The notes beneath the pieces are model-generated. The model was given only the letters and a program-made list of their open reading frames with translations. It was not told the DNA's origin and searched no databases. Position numbers and translations under genes: made by a program. A stretch of DNA of 42,127 nucleotides from a virus: the IMG/VR virus record IMGVR_UViG_3300025892_003881, positions 1 to 42,127 of that record. One strand, written 5' to 3'. Shown one piece after another: positions 33,717 through 40,832 of the stretch. Each line of letters begins with the position of its first letter. The first letter of the stretch is position 1.

Positions 33717-33797
33717 ATGTTGCTTGAGTACTTTTCTATAGGATTTTGTATATTTTTAGCTTTAGTATTTATTCTCGACATGTTAATTAAAAAATAA
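33717..33797 (+). CDS. 26-residue single-span membrane peptide
   Basis: MLLEYFSIGFCIFLALVFIL followed by DMLIKK: one membrane helix with a positive C-terminal end. It starts three bases after the lipoprotein stop and overlaps the next ATG by one base (TAATG). Coupling at both ends supports a real gene. Confidence 0.45.
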   Translation: MLLEYFSIGFCIFLALVFILDMLIKK

Positions 33798-34201
33798 TGA
33801 AACTTTTTAAAGACATAGAATTTAAAGATCACCCGTCAATAGAAAATGCCACTATTGGAACAATAACACTAACAAATGGATTTGATGCTGTTTTAATTGC
33901 TCATGTTAAAAATGAAAAAACTGGCAAAATTGATAAAAAATTAAATGGAGAAGTTGTTTTTAAAAAAAATAAGAAAATTTCTGAAAACTATCAATTCGAG
34001 ATATATCAAAATGATTTAAATGATGACGATTTATTTGAAATTGAAGATGGAATATATTCCTTAAGTAATTTAACCCCAGAAAAAATAAATGAGTATCTTG
34101 TTTCAATACAGGAACTTGGGCATGAAGAATATTCGCTCAGAATAAAACAAAGAAAAAGAGATAACTTTTTTAAAAAGTTTGAAAATTATATTGATAAATA
34201 A
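33797..34201 (+). CDS. Hypothetical protein
   Basis: 134 residues, soluble, Lys/Glu/Asp-rich. The N-terminal half is beta-like (NATIGTITLTNGFDAVLIAH) and the C-terminal half helical (EKINEYLVSIQELGHEEYSL). No recognised family. Translationally coupled to the preceding membrane peptide. Confidence 0.45.
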   Translation: MKLFKDIEFKDHPSIENATIGTITLTNGFDAVLIAHVKNEKTGKIDKKLNGEVVFKKNKKISENYQFEIYQNDLNDDDLFEIEDGIYSLSNLTPEKINEYLVSIQELGHEEYSLRIKQRKRDNFFKKFENYIDK

Positions 34202-34264
34202 CTTTTATACAGTATAATAAACTTTATTAACACTACAGTACAACAAATAGAAAAAAAATAATAT

Positions 34265-34435
34265 ATGAGTCTAGAACCTGATGATAGCACAAAATGGCTG
34301 GGATGGAGAATTGGAACAGAAATGTCAAAGCAACACGAGGAAATGCAAGAAATTAAAAACCAACTCGCAATTTTAAATAAAACTTTAATGGAAATATCTA
34401 TTCGACTCGCAGAAATTGCAGAGAGTGATGAATGA
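34265..34435 (+). CDS. Small coiled-coil protein
   Basis: 56 residues: MSLEPDDSTKWLGWRIGTEM followed by a heptad-like helix (KQHEEMQEIKNQLAILNKTL) and an acidic end. It overlaps the next gene by eight bases. No ribosome site seen. Confidence 0.45.
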   Translation: MSLEPDDSTKWLGWRIGTEMSKQHEEMQEIKNQLAILNKTLMEISIRLAEIAESDE

Positions 34436-34820
34436 TGAAGGTTTATACGATGTATCAATCTTCCTACAAGAAGTAGGAGTAGTAAAAGTAAAAGGGGCAT
34501 CACAAAGAGATGCCGAAGAAAAAATAAGAAGATTTTGTAAGGGTTACAATAATTGTGATACTCAAGATCAAATATATATGCCGACTCTTCCTTTTAAACT
34601 AAAGGAATTAGAATTTAGAGAAGTAGAGGTAATAGATAGCGAATCCATACCAAGCATTAGTAATAAAGAAAGTAATAACTCAATTTATAATAAAGTTATT
34701 AATTCTGATAGTTATGAATCATTAAATAATGTTTCTATATCAAAAGAAGAATACGAAGAAATAAAAAATCTTAAAAATAAAGATATATCTAGTATAAAAG
34801 ACTCGGTAGAATTAAAATAA
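34428..34820 (+). CDS. Hypothetical protein
   Basis: 130 residues from ATG 34428 (MNDEGLYDVSIFLQEVGVV); a TTG 12 bases earlier is possible. The first 60 residues have a beta-alpha pattern with GASQRDAEEKIRRFCKGYNN, the rest is Ser/Asn/Lys-rich and probably disordered. No family recognised. Coupled to the coiled-coil gene and followed 20 bases later by a sulfotransferase. Confidence 0.45.
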   Translation: MNDEGLYDVSIFLQEVGVVKVKGASQRDAEEKIRRFCKGYNNCDTQDQIYMPTLPFKLKELEFREVEVIDSESIPSISNKESNNSIYNKVINSDSYESLNNVSISKEEYEEIKNLKNKDISSIKDSVELK

Positions 34821-34840
34821 AAAGTTTTTTAAAATTTTGA

Positions 34841-35452
34841 ATGAGGATATCTCATAAATATAAGTTTATATTTATTGCAGTTCCAAAGACAGGTTCAAGC
34901 ACGATTAGAAAAACACTAAATCCTCTTTCGGATATTAAAAGTACGGGAGATAAAGATTCTCCTTATTATTGGCATGCATCAGCAGCTTCTTTAAGAAAAC
35001 ACTTTATCGAGCAAGGATGGGACTGGGATAAATATTATAAATTTTCATTTATCCGCAATCCGTGGGATATGGTAGTTTCTTCATATTTTTATTTAAAACA
35101 CGAACACGAATCAAGATTTTACTATAAAGACTTTAGTTTTGAGGATTTTGTATTTAGAGGACAGCACATATTATCTCATCAACCTATACCCTTTGACACA
35201 AATCAAGTAGATTTTTTAATTGATTCTGATTATAATTCGGTAGAATATTTAATAAATCATATAGGCCGCTTTGAGTATATGCAAAAAGATTTTAATTCAA
35301 TATGCTCTGAAATAGGAATTACTTGCGAATCTCTACCTAAAATAAATAAAACAAAACATAAGCACTATAGTGAATATTATAATTCTGAAACAAGAGAGTT
35401 TATTAAAAATAAATATGCAAAAGATATATACGAATTTGGTTATGAATATTAA
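34841..35452 (+). CDS. Sulfotransferase
   Basis: 203 residues. Phosphosulfate loop FIAVPKTGSST (11-21), HWHAS-type segment YYWHASAASLRKHF (42-55) and FSFIRNPWDMVVSSYFY (68-84); the usual Arg after Asp in RNPWDR is Met. C-terminus YAKDIYEFGYEY. It is diverged from the other copies in the middle. Its stop overlaps the stop of the convergent sulfotransferase by two bases. Confidence 0.75.
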   Translation: MRISHKYKFIFIAVPKTGSSTIRKTLNPLSDIKSTGDKDSPYYWHASAASLRKHFIEQGWDWDKYYKFSFIRNPWDMVVSSYFYLKHEHESRFYYKDFSFEDFVFRGQHILSHQPIPFDTNQVDFLIDSDYNSVEYLINHIGRFEYMQKDFNSICSEIGITCESLPKINKTKHKHYSEYYNSETREFIKNKYAKDIYEFGYEY

Positions 35453-36021
35453 AATTTATAATCAAAGTTATATAAGTCCTCTGCAAATCGTTCCTTTACA
35501 ATATTCGCGCATTCATCATTGTAATAATATTTGTATTCTTCTCTCTTTGTCTTTCCTATATTCAGTATTTCGGCGCGTGATCTAATTCCTTTCATAGAAC
35601 ATATCTTTTTCAAATCTTCTTCTATGTTCTCTACTTTTCCTATGTAGTCAAATTCAACAGACTTGTCTGTTACTAAAAATTCAGTCATTGATAAAGGATC
35701 TTTGTTTTTCCAATTAACGCCATCTATTGTTTTATCTATCCAATGATTAATTAAGCCGCCTTTTATCCAATCTTGAAAACCTTCTCTTGTTTTAGGCTCA
35801 TATTCTTCGCCTTTATGCGCAAAATACCAACTTACCATACGATCCCATGGATTTCGCACAAAACTAAATTTAAAAAAAGATTCTATTCTTTCTCCTTCTT
35901 TCTTTATATATTCATCTAATGTTCTATGTCTTCTTCCTTTATATTCAAAATACCTTTCCACACTCCTGCCTGCACATTTTGGAATGTGAATGAATAAAAG
36001 TTCTTCTTTGTCTAATAACAT
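35449..36021 (-). CDS. Sulfotransferase
   Basis: 190 residues. LLFIHIPKCAGRSVERYF (8-25) and FSFVRNPWDRMVSWYF (52-67) are the two cofactor motifs; C-terminus FAEDLYNFDYKF. A TATAAT box ends five bases before the ATG at 36021. Last gene of the cargo region before composition and promoter type change to the right. Confidence 0.75.
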   Translation of the reverse strand: MLLDKEELLFIHIPKCAGRSVERYFEYKGRRHRTLDEYIKKEGERIESFFKFSFVRNPWDRMVSWYFAHKGEEYEPKTREGFQDWIKGGLINHWIDKTIDGVNWKNKDPLSMTEFLVTDKSVEFDYIGKVENIEEDLKKICSMKGIRSRAEILNIGKTKREEYKYYYNDECANIVKERFAEDLYNFDYKF

Positions 36022-36051
36022 ATATTATTATAATTTGTTGTTTTCCTTTTT

Positions 36052-36123
36052 TCAAAAAATAGGCGCCGATTTTTTTTGGTTCTTCAAATATTCCAATTTA
36101 TTAAAATGCGCGCGATTTTCCAT
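36052..36123 (-). CDS. Possible 23-residue peptide
   Basis: Minus-strand ATG at 36123 preceded by AGGTGGGGGG, then MENRAHFNKLEYLKNQKKSA to a TGA at 36052. A TATAAT box lies further upstream. Basic, no motif. It may be a leader peptide or chance; the rest of 36022-36275 holds nothing else I can support. Confidence 0.2.
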   Translation of the reverse strand: MENRAHFNKLEYLKNQKKSAPIF

Positions 36124-36275
36124 TAATACCCCCCACCTACGGATTACCCTGTATTATAATAGTTTATTCTAATGTATGATTTGATTTTTTGATATTGAAG
36201 AAAGGGCCCTAGGGCTAAAATTCAACTGATAGGATTGTGCAATTTTCTAGTTAATGGGGTAGGGTTATGTCTAGG

Positions 36276-36310
36276 CATAAAAAAAGCCACGGATCCGCAG
36301 ATCCGTGACT
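36276..36310 (-). terminator. Terminator after the 185-aa gene
   Basis: Stem CACGGATC / GATCCGTG with loop CGCA; on the minus strand it is followed by GGC and T7. It lies about 25 bases past the stop of the 185-aa gene and separates the right region from the cargo region. Both arms carry GATC. Confidence 0.8.
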
Positions 36311-36332
36311 ATGTGATTGTTTAGCCTACTAC

Positions 36333-36890
36333 TTAGCTAGAAAGCATTTCATCAACTGCCTTATGGCAAAGGTTGATTGCCATGTTGGAACAGGCGAGAG
36401 CCGCGCTTCTCTCGGATCCGTTGTGTCTTAGGCAGTACTCCTCAAGAGCTTGGAAACTCTCAGGAGTTGCGAACAGATTGTTTGGAAGCAAAGGGTTGGA
36501 GGGAACAGGTCTGCCTGTGAAGAAATCGAGCTCTGTGGCAGAAGGGTTGAGTTTACGAGCTTGGCGCTTTCCTCTCAGTATTGTGATCGCCTCCTGTAGG
36601 CTAAGAATAAGCTGTTCATTGTCTCGGATCTCTTGGGCTCTCTCTGTGGCTTTCTGAGCTTTCCTGTGCATCTCTAAGATAGATGTACCAAGTAGTGAAA
36701 GATCTGCATACTCCTCAGGATATCCTGTGTTGTCTGAGCTATCCGTGTAAGTTTCGATCAGTTTAGCATCTAAGCAGTACTGAAAGCATTTTCCATTCTG
36801 TGTATCCATGTTCTGAAAGTCATTTGTCCAAATGCCTCCATCCTGTTCGGATACCATGTTAAGAAAGATAACGAGTGTTTTTATGTTCAT
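36333..36890 (-). CDS. Hypothetical protein of the right region
   Basis: 185 residues. A hydrophobic start (MNIKTLVIFLNMVSE), central charged helix (LEMHRKAQKATERAQEIRDN), then a Pro/Asn-rich stretch GRPVPSNPLLPNNLF and a C-terminal helix. No family recognised. Codon use is GC-richer than in adjacent small genes and like that of the DUF932 gene. A (GTA)n run sits directly before the start, and a TTGACA promoter lies 36 bases upstream. Confidence 0.5.
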   Translation of the reverse strand: MNIKTLVIFLNMVSEQDGGIWTNDFQNMDTQNGKCFQYCLDAKLIETYTDSSDNTGYPEEYADLSLLGTSILEMHRKAQKATERAQEIRDNEQLILSLQEAITILRGKRQARKLNPSATELDFFTGRPVPSNPLLPNNLFATPESFQALEEYCLRHNGSERSAALACSNMAINLCHKAVDEMLSS

Positions 36891-36907
36891 AGTAGTAGTA
36901 GTAGTAG
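36889..36907. repeat. Trinucleotide run (AGT)n at a gene start
   Basis: Six consecutive AGT-type units lie immediately before the ATG of the 185-aa gene. A shorter CTACTACTAT run lies before the next gene (37081-37090). Such runs can slip; in the leader they would alter spacing rather than frame. Confidence 0.6.
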
Positions 36908-36926
36908 GTTAATAATGTTCAGACTC

Positions 36927-36955
36927 AATCTCTCATAGATCTAGATCCGTGTCAA
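36927..36955 (-). promoter_or_regulatory. Early-type promoter (185-aa gene)
   Basis: The minus strand has TTGACA, 14 bases, TG, one base, GAGATT. Its first 22 bases are identical to the promoter of the neighbouring 48-aa gene. The -10 box ends 36 bases before the ATG. Confidence 0.65.
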
Positions 36956-37079
36956 ACTCTTTCTGCATTTTATAGATACAGAGAGCAGAAGCAATCCAAG
37001 GCAGTAGTAAACTGAGCCCATTAGTAAGACCTGCCAAGAGGAACGAGGCGGGAACGATAGATATGATAATAAGTTTCAT
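36933..37079 (-). CDS. Small membrane protein
   Basis: 48 residues: MKLIIISIVPASFLLAGLTN and LSLLLPWIASALCIYK form two hydrophobic segments, with a charged end KEFDTDLDL. The ATG lies seven bases after a -10 box, so no leader is expected. Its 3' end overlaps the promoter of the next gene. No family recognised. Confidence 0.5.
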   Translation of the reverse strand: MKLIIISIVPASFLLAGLTNGLSLLLPWIASALCIYKMQKEFDTDLDL

Positions 37080-37086
37080 GCTACTA

Positions 37087-37115
37087 CTATAGACATAGAT
37101 CTAGATCCGTGTCAA
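37087..37115 (-). promoter_or_regulatory. Early-type promoter abutting a start codon (48-aa gene)
   Basis: TTGACA, 14 bases, TG, one base, CTATAG; the box ends seven bases before the ATG at 37079. Same design as eight other sites in the right region. Confidence 0.7.
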
Positions 37116-37206
37116 CACTTCTTTCGTTTAGTTTGTTCTGTTCGGATCTGCACGGACAAATACACTTCCAACCCTCTTGGAAGTTTACTTTTTAACTTCC
37201 ATCCAT

Positions 37207-37283
37207 AGATCCGCCTCAGATCTGTAGATCCGTAGATCCGCCTCAGATCTGTAGATCCGTAGATCCGCCTCAGATCCGTAGAT
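37207..37283. repeat. 27-base tandem repeat, three copies, GATC-rich
   Basis: Two exact 27-base copies (37207-37233, 37234-37260) and a diverged third (37261-37283). Each exact unit has three GATC sites and an internal AGATCT. It lies in a 417-base gene-free stretch (37080-37496) with the pyrimidine tract. Iteron-like; could be an origin, a regulatory array or a protein-binding array. Confidence 0.85.
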
Positions 37284-37289
37284 GCTCAC

Positions 37290-37415
37290 GTAGATCTGTT
37301 TAGTTTGTTTACTCTCTCTTTCTTTCTCTCTTTCTCTCTTGTTATTTTGTTCTATTTTGTTTCTTTCCTATTTCTTTCTATTTAGGTTCTATTTCGTTTC
37401 TTTCTATTTAGCCCA
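37290..37415. repeat. Pyrimidine-rich tract with dispersed repeat
   Basis: Long T/C tract with TTTCTTTCTATTTA-type units. CTTGTTATTTTGTTCTATTT at 37338-37357 recurs exactly at 39641-39660 and in shorter form at 38758-38773 and near 42037. All lie between genes of the right region in the same orientation. On the transcribed strand these are A/G-rich leaders. Role unknown. Confidence 0.6.
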
Positions 37416-37442
37416 AAAAAAAGCCCTCCTTTCGGAGGGCTA
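37412..37442 (-). terminator. Terminator after the DUF932 gene
   Basis: Perfect stem AGCCCTCC / GGAGGGCT with loop TTTC; on the minus strand T8 follows. About 55 bases beyond the DUF932 stop. Confidence 0.9.
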
Positions 37443-37496
37443 AGGTTTAGGGTAAAAGGATTGTCAAAAGCAATCCTAAGCATAAGACAAGGGCAA

Positions 37497-38429
37497 TCAT
37501 ATCGCTAATACTTCAGTTATAGCATTGCGAACCTTAGTAGGAAAGGCGCTATCAGCTAATGAGCGAAAGCGATTTTCTTCTCTAGAGGTTTGCTTGGTTT
37601 CTCTAGTGATTCGATCATGAGTTTGATAGGCGGTGAAAGCATTGAAAGCATCCCATGCGGTTTCACCGAATGCACCAAGGCGCTCATTAGAGAATTGAGC
37701 CTTAGTCGCTTCTCTTGCGGTTTCAGCTTGCTTGCTTTCGCCCTTGAATACGATTTCATTGATTAGATCAAACTCGCTTGGGGTAACTTCCCTAAGTGAC
37801 AAGTCAGTAACGTCAGCGCTTAGATTGTGAATGATTTGCCTAACTCCCGTTGCTTGCTCAAGGGCGGTTGCCATGATCGCCCTTTGATTGCGAGTATGCT
37901 TTACCTTGGCAATGCGATTGCCCTTGTCCCATGATGCCATGCCATTGTCGCACCATACTCTAAGGATTTCGATTTGAATCACCGTTGCAAGCGAACCGTC
38001 AAAGCTAGTTCTTGCAGTGACTCTAATCTCTAGAATATCGCCCTTTTTCCTATCGCCCTTGCTAGGCACTTCGATAGTCATATCCATTTTACCGCTGATA
38101 TAAAGCTGACGCCCTTGGTGAGTAAAGCCTGCGGTATCATACTCAAAGCCTAGTTCTTCTTTAAGTGCATCTAAGAATGCGAATGCTTCAGTAGGTTGGA
38201 GCAAGTCATAAGTAGATGAAACGATAGTTAAAGGCTCGCCACGATCATCTTTGATTAGTTTAAAACCATTGCAAACGTGGTTAAGTGATTCAGTTGAATA
38301 ATCACCAACGTCTAACTTAGTTAATACGTCATTAACGTTCTCGCTATCGCTTACGTCTTCAATGTTGAAAGACCGTGCTTTGATTGCTGACTCTATGGTT
38401 GGCGGGGTTGAATTTAAGAAGTAACTCAT
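37497..38429 (-). CDS. DUF932-family (phage/plasmid-like) protein
   Basis: 310 residues. Recognisable DUF932 pattern: a Tyr/Leu-rich core VVSSTYDLLQPTEAFAFLDA-type segment (about 68-90), GRQLYISGKMD, VQIEILRVWCDNGM (about 151-164) and KVKHTRNQRAIM (173-184), then a helical C-terminal half. Family members are widespread on phages and plasmids, with unknown function, often close to replication or recombination genes. It has a real leader (44 bases) with AAGGATAT before the ATG, in contrast to its leaderless neighbours. GC-richer codons suggest strong expression or a different origin. Confidence 0.8.
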   Translation of the reverse strand: MSYFLNSTPPTIESAIKARSFNIEDVSDSENVNDVLTKLDVGDYSTESLNHVCNGFKLIKDDRGEPLTIVSSTYDLLQPTEAFAFLDALKEELGFEYDTAGFTHQGRQLYISGKMDMTIEVPSKGDRKKGDILEIRVTARTSFDGSLATVIQIEILRVWCDNGMASWDKGNRIAKVKHTRNQRAIMATALEQATGVRQIIHNLSADVTDLSLREVTPSEFDLINEIVFKGESKQAETAREATKAQFSNERLGAFGETAWDAFNAFTAYQTHDRITRETKQTSREENRFRSLADSAFPTKVRNAITEVLAI

Positions 38430-38473
38430 TTTTATATCCTTATGTTTAGATTAATAATTAACTGTGAAACCAT

Positions 38474-38502
38474 AGATTCGCATAAGTAGATAGTTATGTC
38501 AA
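38474..38502 (-). promoter_or_regulatory. Early-type promoter (DUF932 gene)
   Basis: TTGACA, 14 bases, TG, one base, GAATCT, preceded by an A-rich stretch. The box ends 44 bases before the ATG, one of two copies with a true leader. Confidence 0.7.
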
Positions 38503-38800
38503 ATCTTTTTTTAATTAGTTTAAAATTGTTTTAAATAGATAGTTTTACCTTTGTTCTAATTAGTTTGTTTTTACCTAGTGAAATGCTCTAATCAAATAAG
38601 GGCTTAGAAAGGGCTTGCTTAGTCGATACGATACAAGGCTCACGTCTTACCTTGAAAAGCAACCCTAATGTTCTAATCAATTCAATAATGTTCTAATTAG
38701 TTTGTTTATATATCTTTCTTTTGTTCTTTTGTTCTATCTATTTTATTTATTTCTTTCTTATTTTGTTCTATTTAGTTTATTATTGATTTCTATTTGAACA
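38503..38800. other. Gene-free stretch with repeated TGTTCTAATTA words
   Basis: No open frame is supported. TGTTCTAATTAGTTTGTTT occurs at 38552-38570 and again at 38689-38707, with partial copies at 38584-38594 and 38669-38679. A less AT-rich core (about 38590-38665) lies between them. It could be a long leader, a small RNA gene or a binding region; I see no decisive structure. Confidence 0.4.
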
Positions 38801-38828
38801 CAAAAAAACCCTCTATTTCTAGAGGGAA
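38798..38828 (-). terminator. Terminator after the 172-aa gene
   Basis: Stem CCCTCTA / TAGAGGG with loop TTTC; T7 follows on the minus strand. 28 bases beyond the stop. Confidence 0.85.
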
Positions 38829-38853
38829 AGAATGATTTCTTTTTTTGACTAGC

Positions 38854-39372
38854 TCAGTCTAGAATAATGTTTTCCCCTTGGAATCTCATTGAAAGAATAT
38901 TCTCTAACTTAATATCTCTTAGAATAATCTTTTTGTCTAATTGATCTTGAGTCGAACTTTCTCTCTTTTTTGGCAAGAATTCTTCGATTGCGCTTTTTTC
39001 GATTGGCGCGCCGTTTTCAAGAAAATAATTTACCTCGAAAGTTTTTTCAACTTTGCATTCAAGGTAATGATTCCCTTTGTGTTCGACAAGCGCGCAATTA
39101 GGCAAACGAATTCCCCAACGCCTTGGTTTAACGTCAAAGTCAATCTCTTTGCCTTCACGTTTCGCCTGTGAATTTAAAGAATTAGAATATTGGAATCCAA
39201 CATTTGCAAGCAAACGTGTTTTCTTTAATATAATCTCTTTGTCTTTGATATATGGGTTATTCGTTTTCTTGACTCGCGCATCTGTTAAGATAGTCAAGCC
39301 AATGAGAGAATGTCCAACGTAGTTCAAAAAGAACTGAAGGACTGAGCTAGTAGTATTCGTTTTTGTAATCAT
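38854..39372 (-). CDS. Hypothetical protein
   Basis: 172 residues, soluble, Lys/Glu/Asn-rich. It has a helical start (SSVLQFFLNYVGHSLIGLTI), a middle with VKPRRWGIRLPNCALVEHKG and a charged C-terminus ending RFQGENIILD. No family recognised. The ATG follows the -10 box by six bases, with no ribosome site. Confidence 0.55.
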   Translation of the reverse strand: MITKTNTTSSVLQFFLNYVGHSLIGLTILTDARVKKTNNPYIKDKEIILKKTRLLANVGFQYSNSLNSQAKREGKEIDFDVKPRRWGIRLPNCALVEHKGNHYLECKVEKTFEVNYFLENGAPIEKSAIEEFLPKKRESSTQDQLDKKIILRDIKLENILSMRFQGENIILD

Positions 39373-39378
39373 GCAATC

Positions 39379-39407
39379 AATATCTCATAGATAATTCGTT
39401 ACGTCAA
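39379..39407 (-). promoter_or_regulatory. Early-type promoter abutting a start codon (172-aa gene)
   Basis: TTGACG, 14 bases, TG, one base, GATATT; six bases to the ATG at 39372. A long A tract precedes the TTGACG. Confidence 0.7.
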
Positions 39408-39487
39408 CTTTTTTTTAATCTTTTTTAAAAATAATTTTTAAGGTAATAAAAGAGTTAGAATAATACCACAGATAAAAATTGAAATAA

Positions 39488-39604
39488 TCATTTGCTCTTT
39501 GGCTTTGGTATGGAATCAATAGCTTGTTTCCTTGTATAGTTAAAACGTTTCATGATATATAAAATCATTTCCTCTCCTTTTAATTGTTTTGTTTGTTCAC
39601 TCAT
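39488..39604 (-). CDS. 38-residue basic peptide
   Basis: MSEQTKQLKGEEMILYIMKR followed by FNYTRKQAIDSIPKPKSK. It could form a short helix-turn-helix-like unit. No promoter of the early type directly upstream and no clear ribosome site (ATGTAATG context). Coding status is plausible, not certain. Confidence 0.4.
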   Translation of the reverse strand: MSEQTKQLKGEEMILYIMKRFNYTRKQAIDSIPKPKSK

Positions 39605-39660
39605 TACATATATATTTCTATTTAATTAATTTATTTTTCGCTTGTTATTTTGTTCTATTT

Positions 39661-39698
39661 AAAAAATTTCCTGTTTGTATTTGACGGAAAACAGGGAA
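39661..39698 (-). terminator. Terminator-like hairpin with 12-base loop
   Basis: Ten-pair stem built on CCTGTTT / AAACAGG (39667-39676 with 39689-39698); on the minus strand T6 follows directly. It lies 17 bases after the stop of the 58-aa gene. Confidence 0.65.
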
Positions 39699-39714
39699 AA
39701 ACGTTTTGATTAAT

Positions 39715-39891
39715 TTAAACTATGCAATCTAATTGCCAATATGGCTTGTAATCTTTTTTCTTTTCGATTGCGTTTAATACTTCTTTTGTCAACCAAGCAA
39801 ATTTCCCATCATTCATACGGACAAGAAAATATCCGTTTTTAGATTTTGTTTTACTTAGTTTAATTGCTATTGATTTCTTTTTTATGTCCAT
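39715..39891 (-). CDS. Small basic protein
   Basis: 58 residues: MDIKKKSIAIKLSKTKSKNG, then YFLVRMNDGKFAWLTKEVLN and YWQLDCIV. A compact beta-alpha pattern, very basic N-terminus; a nucleic-acid-binding role is possible. The ATG is six bases after its -10 box. No family recognised. Confidence 0.55.
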   Translation of the reverse strand: MDIKKKSIAIKLSKTKSKNGYFLVRMNDGKFAWLTKEVLNAIEKKKDYKPYWQLDCIV

Positions 39892-39897
39892 GTTCTT

Positions 39898-39926
39898 ACA
39901 ATCTCACGTTTAAGTTATCTTGTCAA
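39898..39926 (-). promoter_or_regulatory. Early-type promoter abutting a start codon (58-aa gene)
   Basis: TTGACA, 14 bases, TG, one base, GATTGT; six bases to the ATG at 39891. The TTGACA box overlaps the last codons region of the upstream gene. Confidence 0.7.
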
Positions 39927-39927
39927 A

Positions 39928-40215
39928 TTAATTTTGTACGACGTGCCAATCTTTTAAATTAATTACTTTAGCGCCGTTATAATATTGTTCATGATCTTTT
40001 TGATAGACATCGACATTTAAGATTCCTTTTAATCTTTCTCTCGTTGTAGAAGATCCCCACCCTGCAAAGGTAAAAAGTATTACCCCACTTGGATCTCTTT
40101 TAATTATCTCGTTTCCATGTAAAAAAACCGAGTCCCCATCAGTAAACGTTGCATTTACTTTCTTTGTTTGACGTGCAAAGAATGCTTTTTTAATTTGTTC
40201 TGTTACTTTTCTCAT
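39928..40215 (-). CDS. Small phage protein
   Basis: 95 residues: basic helix at the start (RKVTEQIKKAFFARQTKKVN), then DSVFLHGNEIIKRDPSGVIL, FAGWGSSTTRERLKGIL and a C-terminal QYYNGAKVINL. The segment AGW followed by STTRERL resembles a small family I have seen in phage and plasmid early regions, whose function I cannot name. A ribosome site AAGGAG precedes the ATG, and the gene follows the 79-aa gene by 15 bases in one operon. Confidence 0.55.
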   Translation of the reverse strand: MRKVTEQIKKAFFARQTKKVNATFTDGDSVFLHGNEIIKRDPSGVILFTFAGWGSSTTRERLKGILNVDVYQKDHEQYYNGAKVINLKDWHVVQN

Positions 40216-40230
40216 ATTGTTTTTCTCCTT

Positions 40231-40470
40231 TTAGTTATTTGAATTTAATCTACTATTGCGCGCATTTAATCGATTGTCAAATTCTTTTTCTGTAATGAAA
40301 AGATCTTCATTAAAAGAATAATAACAATGGGATTGTTCTACTACGTTATAAACGTATATGTACCACCGCCCGCTAATTTCAGACGGGATCTCATCGCCAC
40401 CGCACGCTATTCTGTAAGGATGTAGCCACCCGCTTTTCCAATCGAAAGGACATTGTATTGTTTTAATCAT
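40231..40470 (-). CDS. Hypothetical protein
   Basis: 79 residues, aromatic and Cys-containing (MIKTIQCPFDWKSGWLHPYR), with ISGRWYIYVYNVVEQSHCYY in the middle and a charged end. No family recognised. First gene of a two-gene unit; ATG six bases after its -10 box. Confidence 0.5.
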   Translation of the reverse strand: MIKTIQCPFDWKSGWLHPYRIACGGDEIPSEISGRWYIYVYNVVEQSHCYYSFNEDLFITEKEFDNRLNARNSRLNSNN

Positions 40471-40476
40471 ATAAAC

Positions 40477-40505
40477 AAATTGCCACGTCTTTAATCTTAC
40501 GTCAA
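40477..40505 (-). promoter_or_regulatory. Early-type promoter abutting a start codon (79-aa gene)
   Basis: TTGACG, 14 bases, TG, one base, CAATTT; six bases to the ATG at 40470. Confidence 0.7.
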
Positions 40506-40512
40506 ATAAATT

Positions 40513-40743
40513 TTAATCTTTTTTAAAGTTTTTCTTTTCCTGGTAATTCCCAGGAAAAAGTTTAACGTGCAAACACATAAAACAAAATAAACTAATTAAA
40601 TAGAATATAATTGAAAAGAGAAAAAACCAATTAGAATGGTGCGAGGTAAAGGCAAAGTATATAATAAAAGATCCAATAAAAAATGATAAAGCTTGAACAA
40701 TACAAAGGAATGAATCTTGTAAACTAGAAATTAATATTTTCAT
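40513..40743 (-). CDS. Two-span membrane protein
   Basis: 76 residues with two membrane segments, LSFFIGSFIIYFAF (19-32) and WFFLFSIIFYLISLFCFMCL (39-58), and a basic tail. It is followed almost directly by the promoter of the 79-aa gene. No early-type promoter is visible in front of it. An envelope or exclusion role is possible. Confidence 0.5.
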   Translation of the reverse strand: MKILISSLQDSFLCIVQALSFFIGSFIIYFAFTSHHSNWFFLFSIIFYLISLFCFMCLHVKLFPGNYQEKKNFKKD

Positions 40744-40832
40744 TTATTTATTTTATTTAGATTATTTTTCTTTTTATTTATTTAGAATAAATTAGCTTTT
40801 ATTTAGGGAAAAGCTTAAAACCTTTTAATCAA

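Noticed and set aside
36140-36160. Plus-strand CTGTATTATAATAG as a late promoter
   Set aside because: No plus-strand gene follows it within the window; kept only as part of an AT-rich intergenic stretch.
37207-37283. CRISPR array
   Set aside because: The copies are head to tail with no spacers and there are no cas genes.
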